DNA of 64,000 nt from G963678445 sp963678445 (GTDB lineage: Bacteria > Hydrogenedentota > Hydrogenedentia > Hydrogenedentales > G963678445), in NCBI GenBank assembly GCA_963678445.1, contig OY782877.1, forward strand, positions 2,790,001 to 2,854,000, read 5' to 3'. The notes beneath the pieces were generated by a model. That model ran no database searches. It saw only the letters and a program-made list of their open reading frames with translations, and was not told the DNA's origin. The translations under genes and the position numbers were made by a program. How positions within the stretch are numbered: position 1 is the stretch's first letter; every line of letters begins with the position of its first letter. Of this stretch, positions 16,963 to 26,131 are shown piece by piece.

Positions 16963-18117
16963 ATGAGTGAATCATCACACAACGAAACACAGGAAAACCA
17001 GGCCCCGGCGTCGCCTGTCGCGACGCCACAGGAACGCATCCTTTCGGTGGATGTGCTACGGGGTTTCGATATGTTCTGGCTCGTCGGAGGAGCGGGTCTG
17101 GTGCTGGGCATTATCAAGCTTTTTGGGCCCGGGGCAGAGCAACTACTGGCGCCGCAGCTGGAGCATGCCGAGTGGGAAGGATTTCATTTTTACGACCTGA
17201 TTTTCCCCCTCTTTGTCTATATGATCGGGATGTCCCTGACCTTTTCCCTGGGACGTTTACAACAGCAAAAAGGTACCTGGGGCGCCTATAAACGGCTCCT
17301 GCGCCGTTTTGTCCTCATGTTCCTGATGGGAGTTTTTTACTACGGCGGCATGCAGCACGAATTACAAGATGTGCGTTGGTTAGGCGTACTGCAACGCCTC
17401 GCCTTATGTTATTTGTTTGGCGGCATCATTTATCTGCATTTCAAACCCCGTGGCATGGCGATAATCTGTGCTGCTATCCTGATTATATACTGGCTTTGGC
17501 TCAGCTTTGTGCCCGTACCCGGTGTCGGGCATCCCTCATTGACATGGGAGGCTAACTGGGCGGCCTATGTCGATTCCATCCTGCTTCCAGGCCACCCGCA
17601 TTACGGCACCTGGGACCCCGAAGGGCTGCTGAGCACCATCCCCTCCGTTGCCTCCTGCCTGTTAGGCGTTTTTGCAGGTCTTCTTATCAAAGATAAATCC
17701 CTCTCTCACGGGAAAAAATTCATCTATCTCCTTGTCGCAGGGACCGCCATGGTCATACTGGGCTTCCTTTGGGGGCTGCAATTCCCGGTGATCAAACGCG
17801 TATGGACCTCCTCCTACGTATTGGTCGCGGGAGGATACAGCACCCTGCTGCTGGCCTTTTTTCTGCTGTTGATCGATATCCTGAAAATACGATTCTGGGT
17901 GCAACCCTTCATCTGGATTGGCGCAAACTCACTGACCATCTACATGGCGCGCAACATTGTTGATTTTAATAAAGTGGGCGACTGTTTTGTTGGGGGGAGC
18001 GTACGCAATTTTCTCGGCGAACCCTTAGGCTACCTTGCCCATGTGACAGCCTCCTTTGCCTTGTCCCTGTTGCTCGTGCATTTCCTATATAAAAAGAAAA
18101 TATTCCTGCGTCTGTAG
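16963..18117 (+). CDS. HGSNAT-like (DUF5009/DUF1624) transmembrane acyltransferase
   Basis: 384 residues from ATG 16963. It shows the family opening RILSVDVLRGFDMFWLVGG, then EGFHFYDLIFPLFVYMIGMSL, and about ten hydrophobic segments; WIGANSLTIYMARNIVDF lies near the C-terminus. Human HGSNAT N-acetylates heparan glucosamine across the lysosomal membrane. Bacterial relatives often accompany glycan degradation genes and are thought to acetylate periplasmic sugars. It is consistent with the sugar-related setting here, but the substrate is unknown. An upstream extension to 16924 lacks a better ribosome site. It ends in a degenerate dispersed repeat and a strong terminator. Confidence 0.82.
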   Translation: MSESSHNETQENQAPASPVATPQERILSVDVLRGFDMFWLVGGAGLVLGIIKLFGPGAEQLLAPQLEHAEWEGFHFYDLIFPLFVYMIGMSLTFSLGRLQQQKGTWGAYKRLLRRFVLMFLMGVFYYGGMQHELQDVRWLGVLQRLALCYLFGGIIYLHFKPRGMAIICAAILIIYWLWLSFVPVPGVGHPSLTWEANWAAYVDSILLPGHPHYGTWDPEGLLSTIPSVASCLLGVFAGLLIKDKSLSHGKKFIYLLVAGTAMVILGFLWGLQFPVIKRVWTSSYVLVAGGYSTLLLAFFLLLIDILKIRFWVQPFIWIGANSLTIYMARNIVDFNKVGDCFVGGSVRNFLGEPLGYLAHVTASFALSLLLVHFLYKKKIFLRL

Positions 18118-18192
18118 TGACGGACGCCTCAGATTCGTCTGGAGAGCAAAATTCTGTAATTGCGCAGGGACGATGAGGGCCATACCTATTGC
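18117..18192 (-). repeat. Dispersed repeat, copy 4 (degenerate, truncated)
   Basis: Begins TAGTGACGGACG just at the stop of the preceding gene and retains CAGGGACGATGAGGGCCATA and CCTATTGCC. The 3' hairpin modules are missing; an intrinsic terminator occupies that position. Confidence 0.55.
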
Positions 18193-18195
18193 CAG

Positions 18196-18230
18196 AAACG
18201 CGCCTGTGGTTTTCCACAGGCGCGTTTTCA
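18196..18230. terminator. Strong bidirectional terminator hairpin
   Basis: Perfect 14-bp stem: AAACGCGCCTGTGG (18196-18209) with CCACAGGCGCGTTT (18214-18227) and a TTTT loop. It separates the convergent HGSNAT-like and nuclease-like genes. Confidence 0.8.
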
Positions 18231-18414
18231 ATAGCGGGTATTCGATTTTACGCGAAAGAAAATCGGTTCAATTTCATGAAATACTCTCCTTATTTAGATG
18301 ATGCAGTACAATGAGCTCAAGATTAAACACAATAAGGGGGTATAAACGTCAAGGCGGCTTGGACAATGAATGCGGTTTTTGGGTATTTCGGGATTTTAGG
18401 TAAGATACATTCGG

Positions 18415-21400
18415 CTATTCTAGTTCTAAGGAAGCTTCTATTTCATCGTGTTCTGCTTGTCGCTCATATTGAGCAGCAAGACAACGAAGTTCGGCTGCTA
18501 GCCGATGATATTCTTCGATCTCTTGCGCTAGCTTTTCATATTTTTCCGCGAGTTTTCGTTCTTCTTTGCCGCCTGTAAAAGTGAAAACCCCACGGGAATT
18601 AAAAATTTCTGTTTGAAAGCCATTTCTCATGCTATCTACATCTGGGGCATTTAATGCTTCCGCTACTGGACGCAATAGCCATAATCCATCAGGATCTTTG
18701 GGGGAATACTTCAATACTTTTCCAATATGTGCAAGAGCGGCATTCAAGTGACCAGATTTCGCACATGCCGCTTTTACTTCAGAAAGCCATGTATTGAAAT
18801 GGCCTTCATCAAAGGTGCCATCATTATTCAATCCAGGTATCCATGTCCAGTTATCAAGTAGCCTAGAAACGAGTAAGGCTAGCCTCTTTTTTTCTTCGGT
18901 CACTTCCGAAGCGTTGTGAGTCATAAGTTTGCTTTTATAGACAGTCTGTATAGCATCACAGAAGAACGCAGGATCTTGTGCAAGTTGACGTTCCAGAGTC
19001 AGAGGTCTAAGACCGTTGTGCTGGGTAAGGAAGGGTAAAAATTTCCATTCCAGGTTTTCTAAGTCCTTTGAAGTTACATGGTCACATTTTTGCAGTTTTT
19101 CTATGATGTGAATTATGTCGTAATGGTCAATACGCCCTGACTCAAAAGAAGATTCTGAAATGGCACTTAACACATCAACCGCAATTGTCGGATTTATTCT
19201 TTCTTCCATGTATGAATTTGCCGTAAGACATACGAGCGCCGTATCTACTTTTTCAAAGTCAAGCAAGCGTTTTATGGCTGGTGTTAAATCTCCTTGAGCA
19301 CCGTAGGGCGTTATAGCTTGATTGGTCCAATATGCGGATTCATTGTCTTTCAACAGCTTTGTTACTTGTGTCCACGTTTTGGATTCAAACGGAAGATATG
19401 CCAGGAATTGCCCTCGTTGCTCTACTGTCCATGAATCTATACTTAAGGCATCTACCCAAGCCCAACCGTACCGGTCAAAACGTTTGCGAACAAAGCCTCC
19501 AGCAAAATCACGAAGTGCTTTTTCATCCGTTACCAGCAACGATGGCAAAATAGCAGCGTCTGTTGATTCTTCAGCAAGTTCTCCCAGTATCCAACCAACC
19601 CGTGCTGGGAATTCTACTTTCCGAACAAGGTCGATAACCCCCTTAAAACCTTCATGCTGCAAAATTTGCTGAATTGCATCACCTTGTCTTTTTCTTAGTC
19701 GAGTTTGTTGTTCTTCGAAGCTTCCTTTTTTATTTAGCAACCCCCCGTATTTCTTAACAAACAAGTGTTTAAACTGGGGCGTTAGTGCTGTAGGTGCAAT
19801 GGCGTTTGCGGCAGTTTTAATCTCTGCCACAACCGATGGTGGCAATGCCCATCTTTTATCGGAAAAACGCTCATGTTCGACCGCCGTTTCCAATAATTGT
19901 TCCCAGATTTTTGTACGTAATTCTTCGTTTACATTCCTCATCTCAGTAGAGGCAAGGTGCGTCAGGAATTTTTCTCGGGTTTTATCCGGGAGCTTATCAA
20001 TATGTTCTGTTAGGTCCAGTAGTTTATCCGGGGCATTTTTTGCAAGTTCGACCACCATGGCTGAATAGATATCGATTTGCTCCCAGTATTCGGCGTGTGT
20101 AACACCGTTCTCATGGTTTTCAGGAATTGAGGAGCGCCATTCTGGTTTGTGTGAGCCCATAGAACTTTTTCTGCTGCCAGTAAGCAATGCCAACAAAAGC
20201 TTCCATGCTACGGATGGGAAATCCCGAAGGAGTACCTCGATAGCGGTTTTTCGTGTTGATATCGGGGCAAGCGTTTGGGGGAACCACGGCAAAAATATCG
20301 TTACTAGCGTTCCTGACGGTCGATTGCAAAAAACGCCTCCAGGATCTATAGAGGCTAGTTTTCCTAAAATTGCAGTAATCCGAACAAGAAAGGCGGGTTC
20401 CCAAGCCAATGATTCTAATGCCCAAAGCAAGGTGCTGATGTAACTACTGCCAAAAGTACCGTTACATTCTTGTGAAAAGAACTCGGTAAATGGATTTGAT
20501 GCATCTTGCAGGGCATGCTCGACTATGCTAAGAAATTCTTCTGGTGCAGCTTCTGCTAGTAGAGGTGTTACAGGATTTATGCTTATCCAGGTTTCCCAAT
20601 TGGCATCTCTGAGGAGATTCCGTACAGAAAGAAGGGCCGTAGTCTTTGCTCTGCCAACAGTACACTTGGTAAAGAGCTGTTCGTGATTTCCGAGAATAGC
20701 CAGTGTTGCGGCAATCCCACGGCGGATATTACAAGAATGCTTCAAAACTTTATTGTGAATCGAGGCCGCATATCGTTCTTCAGGCTTGAGGTCTAAGGCA
20801 GGATTTCGTTCGCGAAGGACGGTCAATGCCACGGTCTGAAAACGTTCCAGATGCTCATCGAAAATCCGAGCACCCAGTTGATGCCAAAGTTCCAATCGTT
20901 CCTGTACTTTCCACTTTCCATTGTAAAAGGATAGCGGGGAATTTGTTTGGTAAAGGATTTCCCTAAGGTTTACAACCCAGTCTTTATAGGGTCTTTCGGT
21001 TAGTGCCTCAATAGCCTTTATGTCTGCCTGTGCGTTATCGTCCCACTCCCCAATCATAAGCGCCATGCTTAGCGTGTTCTTTCCCTCAGGAGTGTCAGGT
21101 AATGAGACAGACGTTGTTGGCTTGGTGGGTAAGAATTCTCGAGGAATTGTATGGAGGAAAGGCTCTTCAAAGGCTTTGCAGATCTCATCCGGTATGTTAT
21201 CCGGGGTAATCATGCCTGCGTGCTGATTGACATACTGAACATGGTTTAGGACCTTTTCCCAAACGCCATCCTGTACTTCGGAAACTCTGCGTCCAATAAC
21301 AGAATGTAGCAAAGACAGTGCCACCCCCTTTTTGACATCTAAGTCATACCCCAGCAGGTGGAATGATTTTAAAAAGCCCCAAAACTCTTCGTCAGTTACT

Positions 21401-21948
21401 GATTCACCTTTGGCATTGTCTAGCTGCACGCGGAACGCTTTTAGTTTTTTTCTTTTGCCTTCATTGCTGAAGTTCGCCAATTCCACTTTATCTAAAAAAT
21501 CCTGGGCATGTCCTGATGTGCGTGCCCATTCCATCAGCATTCGAGTGTCATCAATGTCGATGGTAGCTAAAGGTCCTGTGATAAGCGCAATTGCATCCAT
21601 ATTGGGATTAAAGAAATCTGGATTGGTAAAATCCTTCCAAGCAGAACGAATGACTTCCTTGAAGGTTTTATTATTCTCCGTAATCGAAATCTTATGCTTA
21701 ATTTGTGCAAGGAGCTTTCTTTCTCTTTTGCCTTCCGGTTCTGTTGTAAACACAATAAGGTCATCGGTGTTGTAACCTTCGTATTTGCCCTGTAGTTTAA
21801 TCTTTGTGATTGGCCAAGGGCAGAAGCAAGGGGCGAAACCGCCGGTCAGCATAAGGATGACATAGGTTGCCTGTACGCGCGTTTCAAAATGGACACCTCC
21901 CCCTCCAGTCGAAAACGGATTACTCACCGAAATTTGTTTGTCGTCCAT
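18415..21948 (-). CDS. Large putative defence protein with N-terminal PD-(D/E)xK nuclease-like domain
   Basis: 1177 residues, not matched to a named family. The N-terminal ~150 residues look like a Cap4/DUF4297-type nuclease: NPFSTGGGGVHFE with Glu22, then NTDDLIVF (Asp62/Asp63) and LLAQIKHK (Gln82-x-Lys84), a D...QxK metal-site pattern, followed by ALITGPL. The rest appears mostly alpha-helical with no Walker A motif that I can see. It includes WISINPVTPLLAEAAPEEFL near residue 450 and ends in a charged coiled coil (KLAEKYEKLAQEIEEY). I infer an antiviral or anti-plasmid effector, possibly a STAND-like architecture lacking the NTPase. The gene reads AT-richer than its neighbours. No ribosome site is visible before ATG 21948; a TATAAT lies 17 bases upstream (21966-21971). 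It appears monocistronic. Confidence 0.6.
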   Translation of the reverse strand: MDDKQISVSNPFSTGGGGVHFETRVQATYVILMLTGGFAPCFCPWPITKIKLQGKYEGYNTDDLIVFTTEPEGKRERKLLAQIKHKISITENNKTFKEVIRSAWKDFTNPDFFNPNMDAIALITGPLATIDIDDTRMLMEWARTSGHAQDFLDKVELANFSNEGKRKKLKAFRVQLDNAKGESVTDEEFWGFLKSFHLLGYDLDVKKGVALSLLHSVIGRRVSEVQDGVWEKVLNHVQYVNQHAGMITPDNIPDEICKAFEEPFLHTIPREFLPTKPTTSVSLPDTPEGKNTLSMALMIGEWDDNAQADIKAIEALTERPYKDWVVNLREILYQTNSPLSFYNGKWKVQERLELWHQLGARIFDEHLERFQTVALTVLRERNPALDLKPEERYAASIHNKVLKHSCNIRRGIAATLAILGNHEQLFTKCTVGRAKTTALLSVRNLLRDANWETWISINPVTPLLAEAAPEEFLSIVEHALQDASNPFTEFFSQECNGTFGSSYISTLLWALESLAWEPAFLVRITAILGKLASIDPGGVFCNRPSGTLVTIFLPWFPQTLAPISTRKTAIEVLLRDFPSVAWKLLLALLTGSRKSSMGSHKPEWRSSIPENHENGVTHAEYWEQIDIYSAMVVELAKNAPDKLLDLTEHIDKLPDKTREKFLTHLASTEMRNVNEELRTKIWEQLLETAVEHERFSDKRWALPPSVVAEIKTAANAIAPTALTPQFKHLFVKKYGGLLNKKGSFEEQQTRLRKRQGDAIQQILQHEGFKGVIDLVRKVEFPARVGWILGELAEESTDAAILPSLLVTDEKALRDFAGGFVRKRFDRYGWAWVDALSIDSWTVEQRGQFLAYLPFESKTWTQVTKLLKDNESAYWTNQAITPYGAQGDLTPAIKRLLDFEKVDTALVCLTANSYMEERINPTIAVDVLSAISESSFESGRIDHYDIIHIIEKLQKCDHVTSKDLENLEWKFLPFLTQHNGLRPLTLERQLAQDPAFFCDAIQTVYKSKLMTHNASEVTEEKKRLALLVSRLLDNWTWIPGLNNDGTFDEGHFNTWLSEVKAACAKSGHLNAALAHIGKVLKYSPKDPDGLWLLRPVAEALNAPDVDSMRNGFQTEIFNSRGVFTFTGGKEERKLAEKYEKLAQEIEEYHRLAAELRCLAAQYERQAEHDEIEASLELE

Positions 21949-21995
21949 AGTGTGTTTTTCTAGCGATTATATTAGAGTCTTTTTAGGCATATAGA

Positions 21996-22958
21996 TTACT
22001 TTGTATTAGAAAGGAGCAGTTGCGCGATTTCGCGTGGGGTTTTTCCGTTTTGGTTGGACAGGGTGCGCAGGGTGTCGCTGGGTTGGGCGGAGATGCCGGC
22101 GGCTTTGAGGCGGCTTAGCCCTTCGTCGAGAGGGATGTCTTGTTGTTGGCAGAGGGCTTCGAGGGTCATGCGTCCGTAGCCCATACCGCTGTTTCTGTTG
22201 CCGCCTTGGGCGGATTGTCTTTCTGTGTTTGCGCCTTGCCTCGAAGGGCTGTTGGATTGACGTTGCATGCCATCTTGGGTGCCTTTACCGTTTTTGTTGC
22301 CTTTGCCGCCTTTTCCCTGGCCAGAGGCGCCTTGGTAGCCGGGTTGCACGATTTGGAAGAGTTGGTTGGGGGTCTTGTTATGTCGTGTTGCCAGGTCGCC
22401 GACTTTGTCGAGGGCGCTTGCATCGTTAATTCCGGCATCCTGTAGCCGTTTGAGAACGGTTTCAACCGGTAGGCCGATTTGGTCGGCGAGGCGCGTGAGG
22501 GTGAACTCTTCTGCGTGGGGTGCGGGTGCGGGTGCGCTACGCTGTTCCCAGTAATTTTGCAGGGCGAGGCGTCCGTCGGGGATCAGGGAGAAGGGGGGCC
22601 AGTGGAGGAATACGCCAATGCAGCAGAGGAGTGTGATGGCCAGGGCGAGAAGCATTTCGAGCTTCAGATTGAGCGAGGCTTCCAGACGTTTTTTGATGTA
22701 GCCCCAGAAGATGCGCCAGTTGAAGTAAAGGTGGAATGCGGCGCTGATGAGGAAAAGCAGCGAGACGATCATGTGGATGTCGCTCCACTGTTCTTTGTCG
22801 ATGCCAAGCACGGTCCAGCCGGTCCAATGGGCGACGCGTCCTTTGGGAGAAATGTAGAGCACGATACCGGTGATAGCCAGTAGCAGAAAGGAGCATGTGG
22901 TAAGCAGGCTGGTGAAGCCGCGTGTGTGGAAACGGGTGGTCTTTTTGTCAGTCGTCAT
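21996..22958 (-). CDS. DUF4405 membrane protein with duplicated C-terminal domain
   Basis: 320 residues. The N-terminal half has four hydrophobic segments (SLLTTCSFLLLAITGIVLYI; MIVSLLFLISAAFHLYFNW; LLALAITLLCCIGVFL) with histidines at H80-type positions (WSDIHMIV, AAFHLYF), as in DUF4405 cytochrome b-like proteins. Two similar soluble modules follow: FTLTRLADQIGLPVETVLKRL...NKTPNQLFQIV, and MTLEALCQQQDIPLDEGLSRL...GKTPREIAQLL. They are separated by a Gly/Gln/Lys/Asn-rich linker of about 60 residues. The modules look like an internal duplication. Function is unknown; haem binding is plausible. It ends 47 bases before the start of the nuclease-like gene on the same strand. Confidence 0.75.
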   Translation of the reverse strand: MTTDKKTTRFHTRGFTSLLTTCSFLLLAITGIVLYISPKGRVAHWTGWTVLGIDKEQWSDIHMIVSLLFLISAAFHLYFNWRIFWGYIKKRLEASLNLKLEMLLALAITLLCCIGVFLHWPPFSLIPDGRLALQNYWEQRSAPAPAPHAEEFTLTRLADQIGLPVETVLKRLQDAGINDASALDKVGDLATRHNKTPNQLFQIVQPGYQGASGQGKGGKGNKNGKGTQDGMQRQSNSPSRQGANTERQSAQGGNRNSGMGYGRMTLEALCQQQDIPLDEGLSRLKAAGISAQPSDTLRTLSNQNGKTPREIAQLLLSNTK

Positions 22959-23062
22959 GTCTATTTTCCTTTACGGAGATAGTAATTTACGGCCATTATA
23001 CCCTTTCCTGGAAAAAAAGAAAGGCATCGAATTTAGTAAAATATAGGTTTAAGAGGTTTTTT

Positions 23063-23453
23063 TCAAGGTCGGAAGAGAACTCCCCAGGGGTATTCGCCGG
23101 TTTCGATAACGGGTTCGGTGAGGGCGGGGGCGTGCTGCTGAGGTCGATGGCGATGGTGTAGTCGCTGAGGTGGCTGGTGATGAGCGCGGTGTCGCCATCG
23201 GGGTGAACCGCGATGCGTGGGCTGCCTATACCGGGGAAGGGTAGGGGGGAGTAGGCGGTGATTTCGGTAATGGCGCTGGGTTGATTGATGTTGAGGAAGA
23301 TCAGGTTGTGGCGGGATTGATTGGGTTTCCAGCATCACAGATGAGGGCGGTATCGCCGTCTGGGGTGACGGTGACGCCGATGCCGAAGGTGCTGGTGCGA
23401 TTGTAGCCGCCAAGCAGGGTGGCTATGGTATAAAGCAAGGTTTGGGAACGCAT
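23063..23453 (-). pseudogene. Decayed YVTN-type beta-propeller gene (two frameshifts)
   Basis: From ATG 23453 the frame reads VTVTPDGDTALICDAGN, then runs off into a stop at 23301. The next frame continues the same fold (HNLIFLNINQPSAITEI, PRIAVHPDGDTALITSHLSD). A third frame resumes with ETGEYPWGVLFRP, a typical blade ending, and stops at 23063. The matching pieces across three frames show at least two frameshifts, near 23320 and near 23130. Only two or three blades are left, so the gene is also truncated. Confidence 0.7.
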
Positions 23454-23485
23454 GGTCTCTCTCCCCCTTATGGTAATGATTTTTT

Positions 23486-23523
23486 CTGGGGGAAACTTTT
23501 TGTGAACAAAAAGTTTCCCCCAG
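23486..23523. terminator. Long perfect hairpin upstream of the propeller pseudogene
   Basis: CTGGGGGAAACTTTTT (23486-23501) pairs with AAAAAGTTTCCCCCAG (23508-23523), 16 bp with a 6-base loop. It may be a terminator or a mobile palindromic element. The sequence beside it (ACCCCTTTCAAAAAAACTTT) partly echoes the stem. Confidence 0.5.
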
Positions 23524-23592
23524 ACCCCTTTCAAAAAAACTTTGATATTTTTTTGATTGCGTTAATTGAGGTGTGCAAACACACCTTCTGCA

Positions 23593-23709
23593 GTTTAGCA
23601 CTTTAAGGTTGAAAAATTATCAAAAAAGCGACATTTTGCCATGCTCAGAGAGGGTGCGTACCATAATGTTTTGGGTGTACCCTGTCCACCTTGCGCTCGT
23701 GGACCGCAA
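23593..23709 (-). repeat. Dispersed repeat, copy 12 by listing order (degenerate)
   Basis: Starts TTTAGCACTTTAAGG, contains ATCAAAAAAGCGACATTTTG and CAGAGAGGGTGCGTACCATA, then TTGGGTGTACCCTGTCCACC and TTGCGCTCGTGGACCGC. Both 3' modules are recognisable, but the terminal TTAG is lost. Confidence 0.65.
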
Positions 23710-23711
23710 AG

Positions 23712-23740
23712 AAAACGCCGCCGAACTGAGTTCGGCGGCG
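23712..23740 (-). terminator. Intrinsic terminator of the DUF6807 gene
   Basis: On the minus strand CGCCGCCGAACT pairs with AGTTCGGCGGCG (23740 to 23716) and is followed by TTTTC. It lies 30 bases after the stop at 23770. Confidence 0.75.
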
Positions 23741-23769
23741 CAGGGAATAAAAATACTATTTGGGGTTGC

Positions 23770-25005
23770 TTACTCTACCCATTGGGCCTGTGGCGGTGTG
23801 GCGAAGTCGGCGTAGCGATCGGCTACAGCAGCGTCTTCGGCGTTGCCTTCGTGTACGTAGATGCGGTGGTGGAAGTTGAGCTCTTCACCTTTTTCAACGG
23901 TGAGGTCGCCGTTGTTCGAGGGCAACAAATCTTTGTTGTAATCTTTTTCGGAGAAGTAGGAGTAGCCGAAGCAGTTGGCGCCCATCAGACCGTAGCGGCG
24001 CACATGCCACGAGGTGGGGAAACGCGGGTTTTCGGGATAATCAAATACGGCGATGCCGTAGCTGCCGAGTTTGCGCATTTTTGCGGAATAGTCGCACCAG
24101 GGAGAGGGTTTTCCCCAGCATTCCTTTTCGCCTTTGTCGCCCAATGCGTTGGTGATGTCAGCGCGTGCCCCGATCATTTCAGGACGTACGCGGACGGCGA
24201 CGATACCGCCTTCTTTGGTGTCCTTGAAGACGATGGGGCGTTCGTCGTTTTTAAACGTGACGTAGGCGTCCAGAAGGCGGCCTTTTTCAGGGGTAGCGAA
24301 GAAGCGGTATTCCCGCGTTTCGTAGGTAACAGGCTCTTCGGCATTGTTTTGCCACACGTTTTTCGCAATGATCCAGCCGTAAGCGTCGCCGGAGCCGAAG
24401 CTAACTTCCAGATTGCGTTGGTAACCGGCTTTGTCGCCTTCCCCCCAGCAGTCTGCGCCATTGATATCGCCATAGGCGACCCACAGCGATTTGTGGTGGG
24501 GGTGATCCGTGGCGAATTTTGGGGTGCCTTCAGGCTGCATGGGGTAATCGCGGGTGAGTCCGACCTGATTGGTGGAAAGGATAGGCCACAGGAAGGGTTT
24601 CTTCCATTCTTTGGAATAATGGAAAGAGGTGAAATGGACATCGTCGATAATGACGTCGAGGATTTCCTTATCCTCCTGTTTTTTGATTACAACATGCGGG
24701 GTGTATCCGTCGGCTTTCTTTTCCACCTTGACCACGTAGTCGTGTTCCGTGCCCGGCATAGCGCCCTCGGCGATGAAAACCAATTCGCCATTGCGCAATG
24801 TAGCGGGGCAGGCCTTCTGCGTCTTTTCGTCGACCACAGTGATTACACCGTCGGGGGTGGGGGCATCGCACTTCAGGCTAATGGGGGTGGCGACGCTTTT
24901 CGTGTCTCCAGCTTTCAGGTGAATTTTTTTACCGTCCAGCGATTGGGCCGTAGCGCCTGTTGCGCACAAGGCGGCAATGAGTAAAAGGGACCATAGACGT
25001 TTCAT
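23770..25005 (-). CDS. Exported DUF6807 (PmoA-like) family protein
   Basis: 411 residues from ATG 25005, which follows GGAGG. The signal peptide is MKRLWSLLLIAALCATGATA. The family core includes TRDYPMQPEGTPKFATDHPHHKSLWVAYGD (shown here in part as DHPHHKSLWVAYGDINGADC), YETREYRFFATPEKGRLLD and PWCDYSAKMRKLGSYGIAVFD. These proteins are common in Planctomycetes-like genomes beside sugar oxidoreductases. They were named for slight similarity to PmoA, but methane oxidation is not implied, and a role in carbohydrate breakdown is more likely. The frame extends to 25122, but the signal peptide and ribosome site fix the shorter start. Confidence 0.8.
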   Translation of the reverse strand: MKRLWSLLLIAALCATGATAQSLDGKKIHLKAGDTKSVATPISLKCDAPTPDGVITVVDEKTQKACPATLRNGELVFIAEGAMPGTEHDYVVKVEKKADGYTPHVVIKKQEDKEILDVIIDDVHFTSFHYSKEWKKPFLWPILSTNQVGLTRDYPMQPEGTPKFATDHPHHKSLWVAYGDINGADCWGEGDKAGYQRNLEVSFGSGDAYGWIIAKNVWQNNAEEPVTYETREYRFFATPEKGRLLDAYVTFKNDERPIVFKDTKEGGIVAVRVRPEMIGARADITNALGDKGEKECWGKPSPWCDYSAKMRKLGSYGIAVFDYPENPRFPTSWHVRRYGLMGANCFGYSYFSEKDYNKDLLPSNNGDLTVEKGEELNFHHRIYVHEGNAEDAAVADRYADFATPPQAQWVE

Positions 25006-25248
25006 CGAAAAAACCTCCGCTATCGATATCAAAGTTATAGGCACCATTGTACGAAGAAGTTGGTGTGCGTCAACAGGACGTACCCACCTCGCAATGGCAA
25101 TCCTTTGTGTTTTGTTGCACAAGACATTTTCGTCTTGGCTACAGATCAGGAATCACTCTATCATATGTCGTTGTTGGCTGCAATCTTATCGTTAAGATAA
25201 GAGGAGATCGCTTCTTTGACCGCCCTGATTTCGGGATGGTTTCCAGAA

Positions 25249-25929
25249 TTATTCAGCCGCCTTTGCACCAGGCACCGCTTCCAGGATCGTCATGCCGGCA
25301 CTGGTGCCGATGCGGGTGGCGCCTGCCTCCAGTAGCGCCAAAACATCGCCGTAGGTGCGGATGCCGCCAGCCGCTTTGATGCCCAGCTCGTCGCCCACCA
25401 CGCTTTTCATCAGGCGTACATCTTCAACCGTAGCGCCACCGTGGCCGTAGCCGGTAGAGGTTTTTACATACGCCGCTCCGCTGCGCAGACTCATCTCGCA
25501 TACAGCAATCTTTTCTTCCTCGGTGAGGTAGCTGGTTTCGAGGATAACTTTAACGGGAGTGCCTTTGACCGCCTTTACAATCGCGGCGATCTCCTGTTCA
25601 ACATAGGCGGGATAGCCCGATTTTAGCGCCCCTATATTGATGACCATGTCGATTTCAGTAGCACCATTACGGACCGCATCGCGTGCCTCTTCCACCTTCA
25701 TACGCGCAGTGGTCGCCCCCAGGGGGAAAGCAATGCAGGTGTCGATGCCCACATCCCGCCCCGCCAGCATCTTGGCGCAAAACGAGGTCCAGGCGGGGTT
25801 AATGGATACAGCGGCGAAATCATAATCCGCGGCTTCCGCGCACAATTCGCGCATATCGATTTCCGTTGCATAGGCGCGTAATTGCGTATGATCGATCAAA
25901 CGGGCAAGTTGTGAACGTGTTACCGTCAA
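25249..25929 (-). CDS. deoC: Deoxyribose-phosphate aldolase
   Basis: Class I aldolase that splits 2-deoxyribose 5-phosphate into glyceraldehyde 3-phosphate and acetaldehyde. It is 226 residues, the usual length for short DeoC. The Schiff-base lysine is Lys156 in YVKTSTGYGHGGAT. EIDMVINIGALKSG carries the catalytic Asp94 and Lys103, and GIKAAGGIRT the second active lysine. VSINPAW replaces the more usual VCVNP, but the rest of the barrel is intact. It stands alone, with no deoA or deoD nearby. A dispersed repeat lies between it and apbE. Confidence 0.95.
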   Translation of the reverse strand: MTVTRSQLARLIDHTQLRAYATEIDMRELCAEAADYDFAAVSINPAWTSFCAKMLAGRDVGIDTCIAFPLGATTARMKVEEARDAVRNGATEIDMVINIGALKSGYPAYVEQEIAAIVKAVKGTPVKVILETSYLTEEEKIAVCEMSLRSGAAYVKTSTGYGHGGATVEDVRLMKSVVGDELGIKAAGGIRTYGDVLALLEAGATRIGTSAGMTILEAVPGAKAAE

Positions 25930-26131
25930 AACCTATTCCTTATACGATAAACCGAAGCATGTTTATGCATGGTATTGTTCAAGGATTCTGTCAATTGGCT
26001 AAATGCCAACCAATAGTATACGCCATATTTCTCTTTCAGTGCATCCCAAGGTATAATATCCTTACGTGCTGTATCTTCGAGGATAAACGAGAGCCTATAC
26101 CTATGGGATGCGGCTACTTTACATTACCATG

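Noticed and set aside
23641..24984. 447-codon plus-strand ORF opposite the DUF6807 gene
   Set aside because: Its start lies in a repeat copy, and the opposite strand has a signal peptide, ribosome site, terminator and family motifs.
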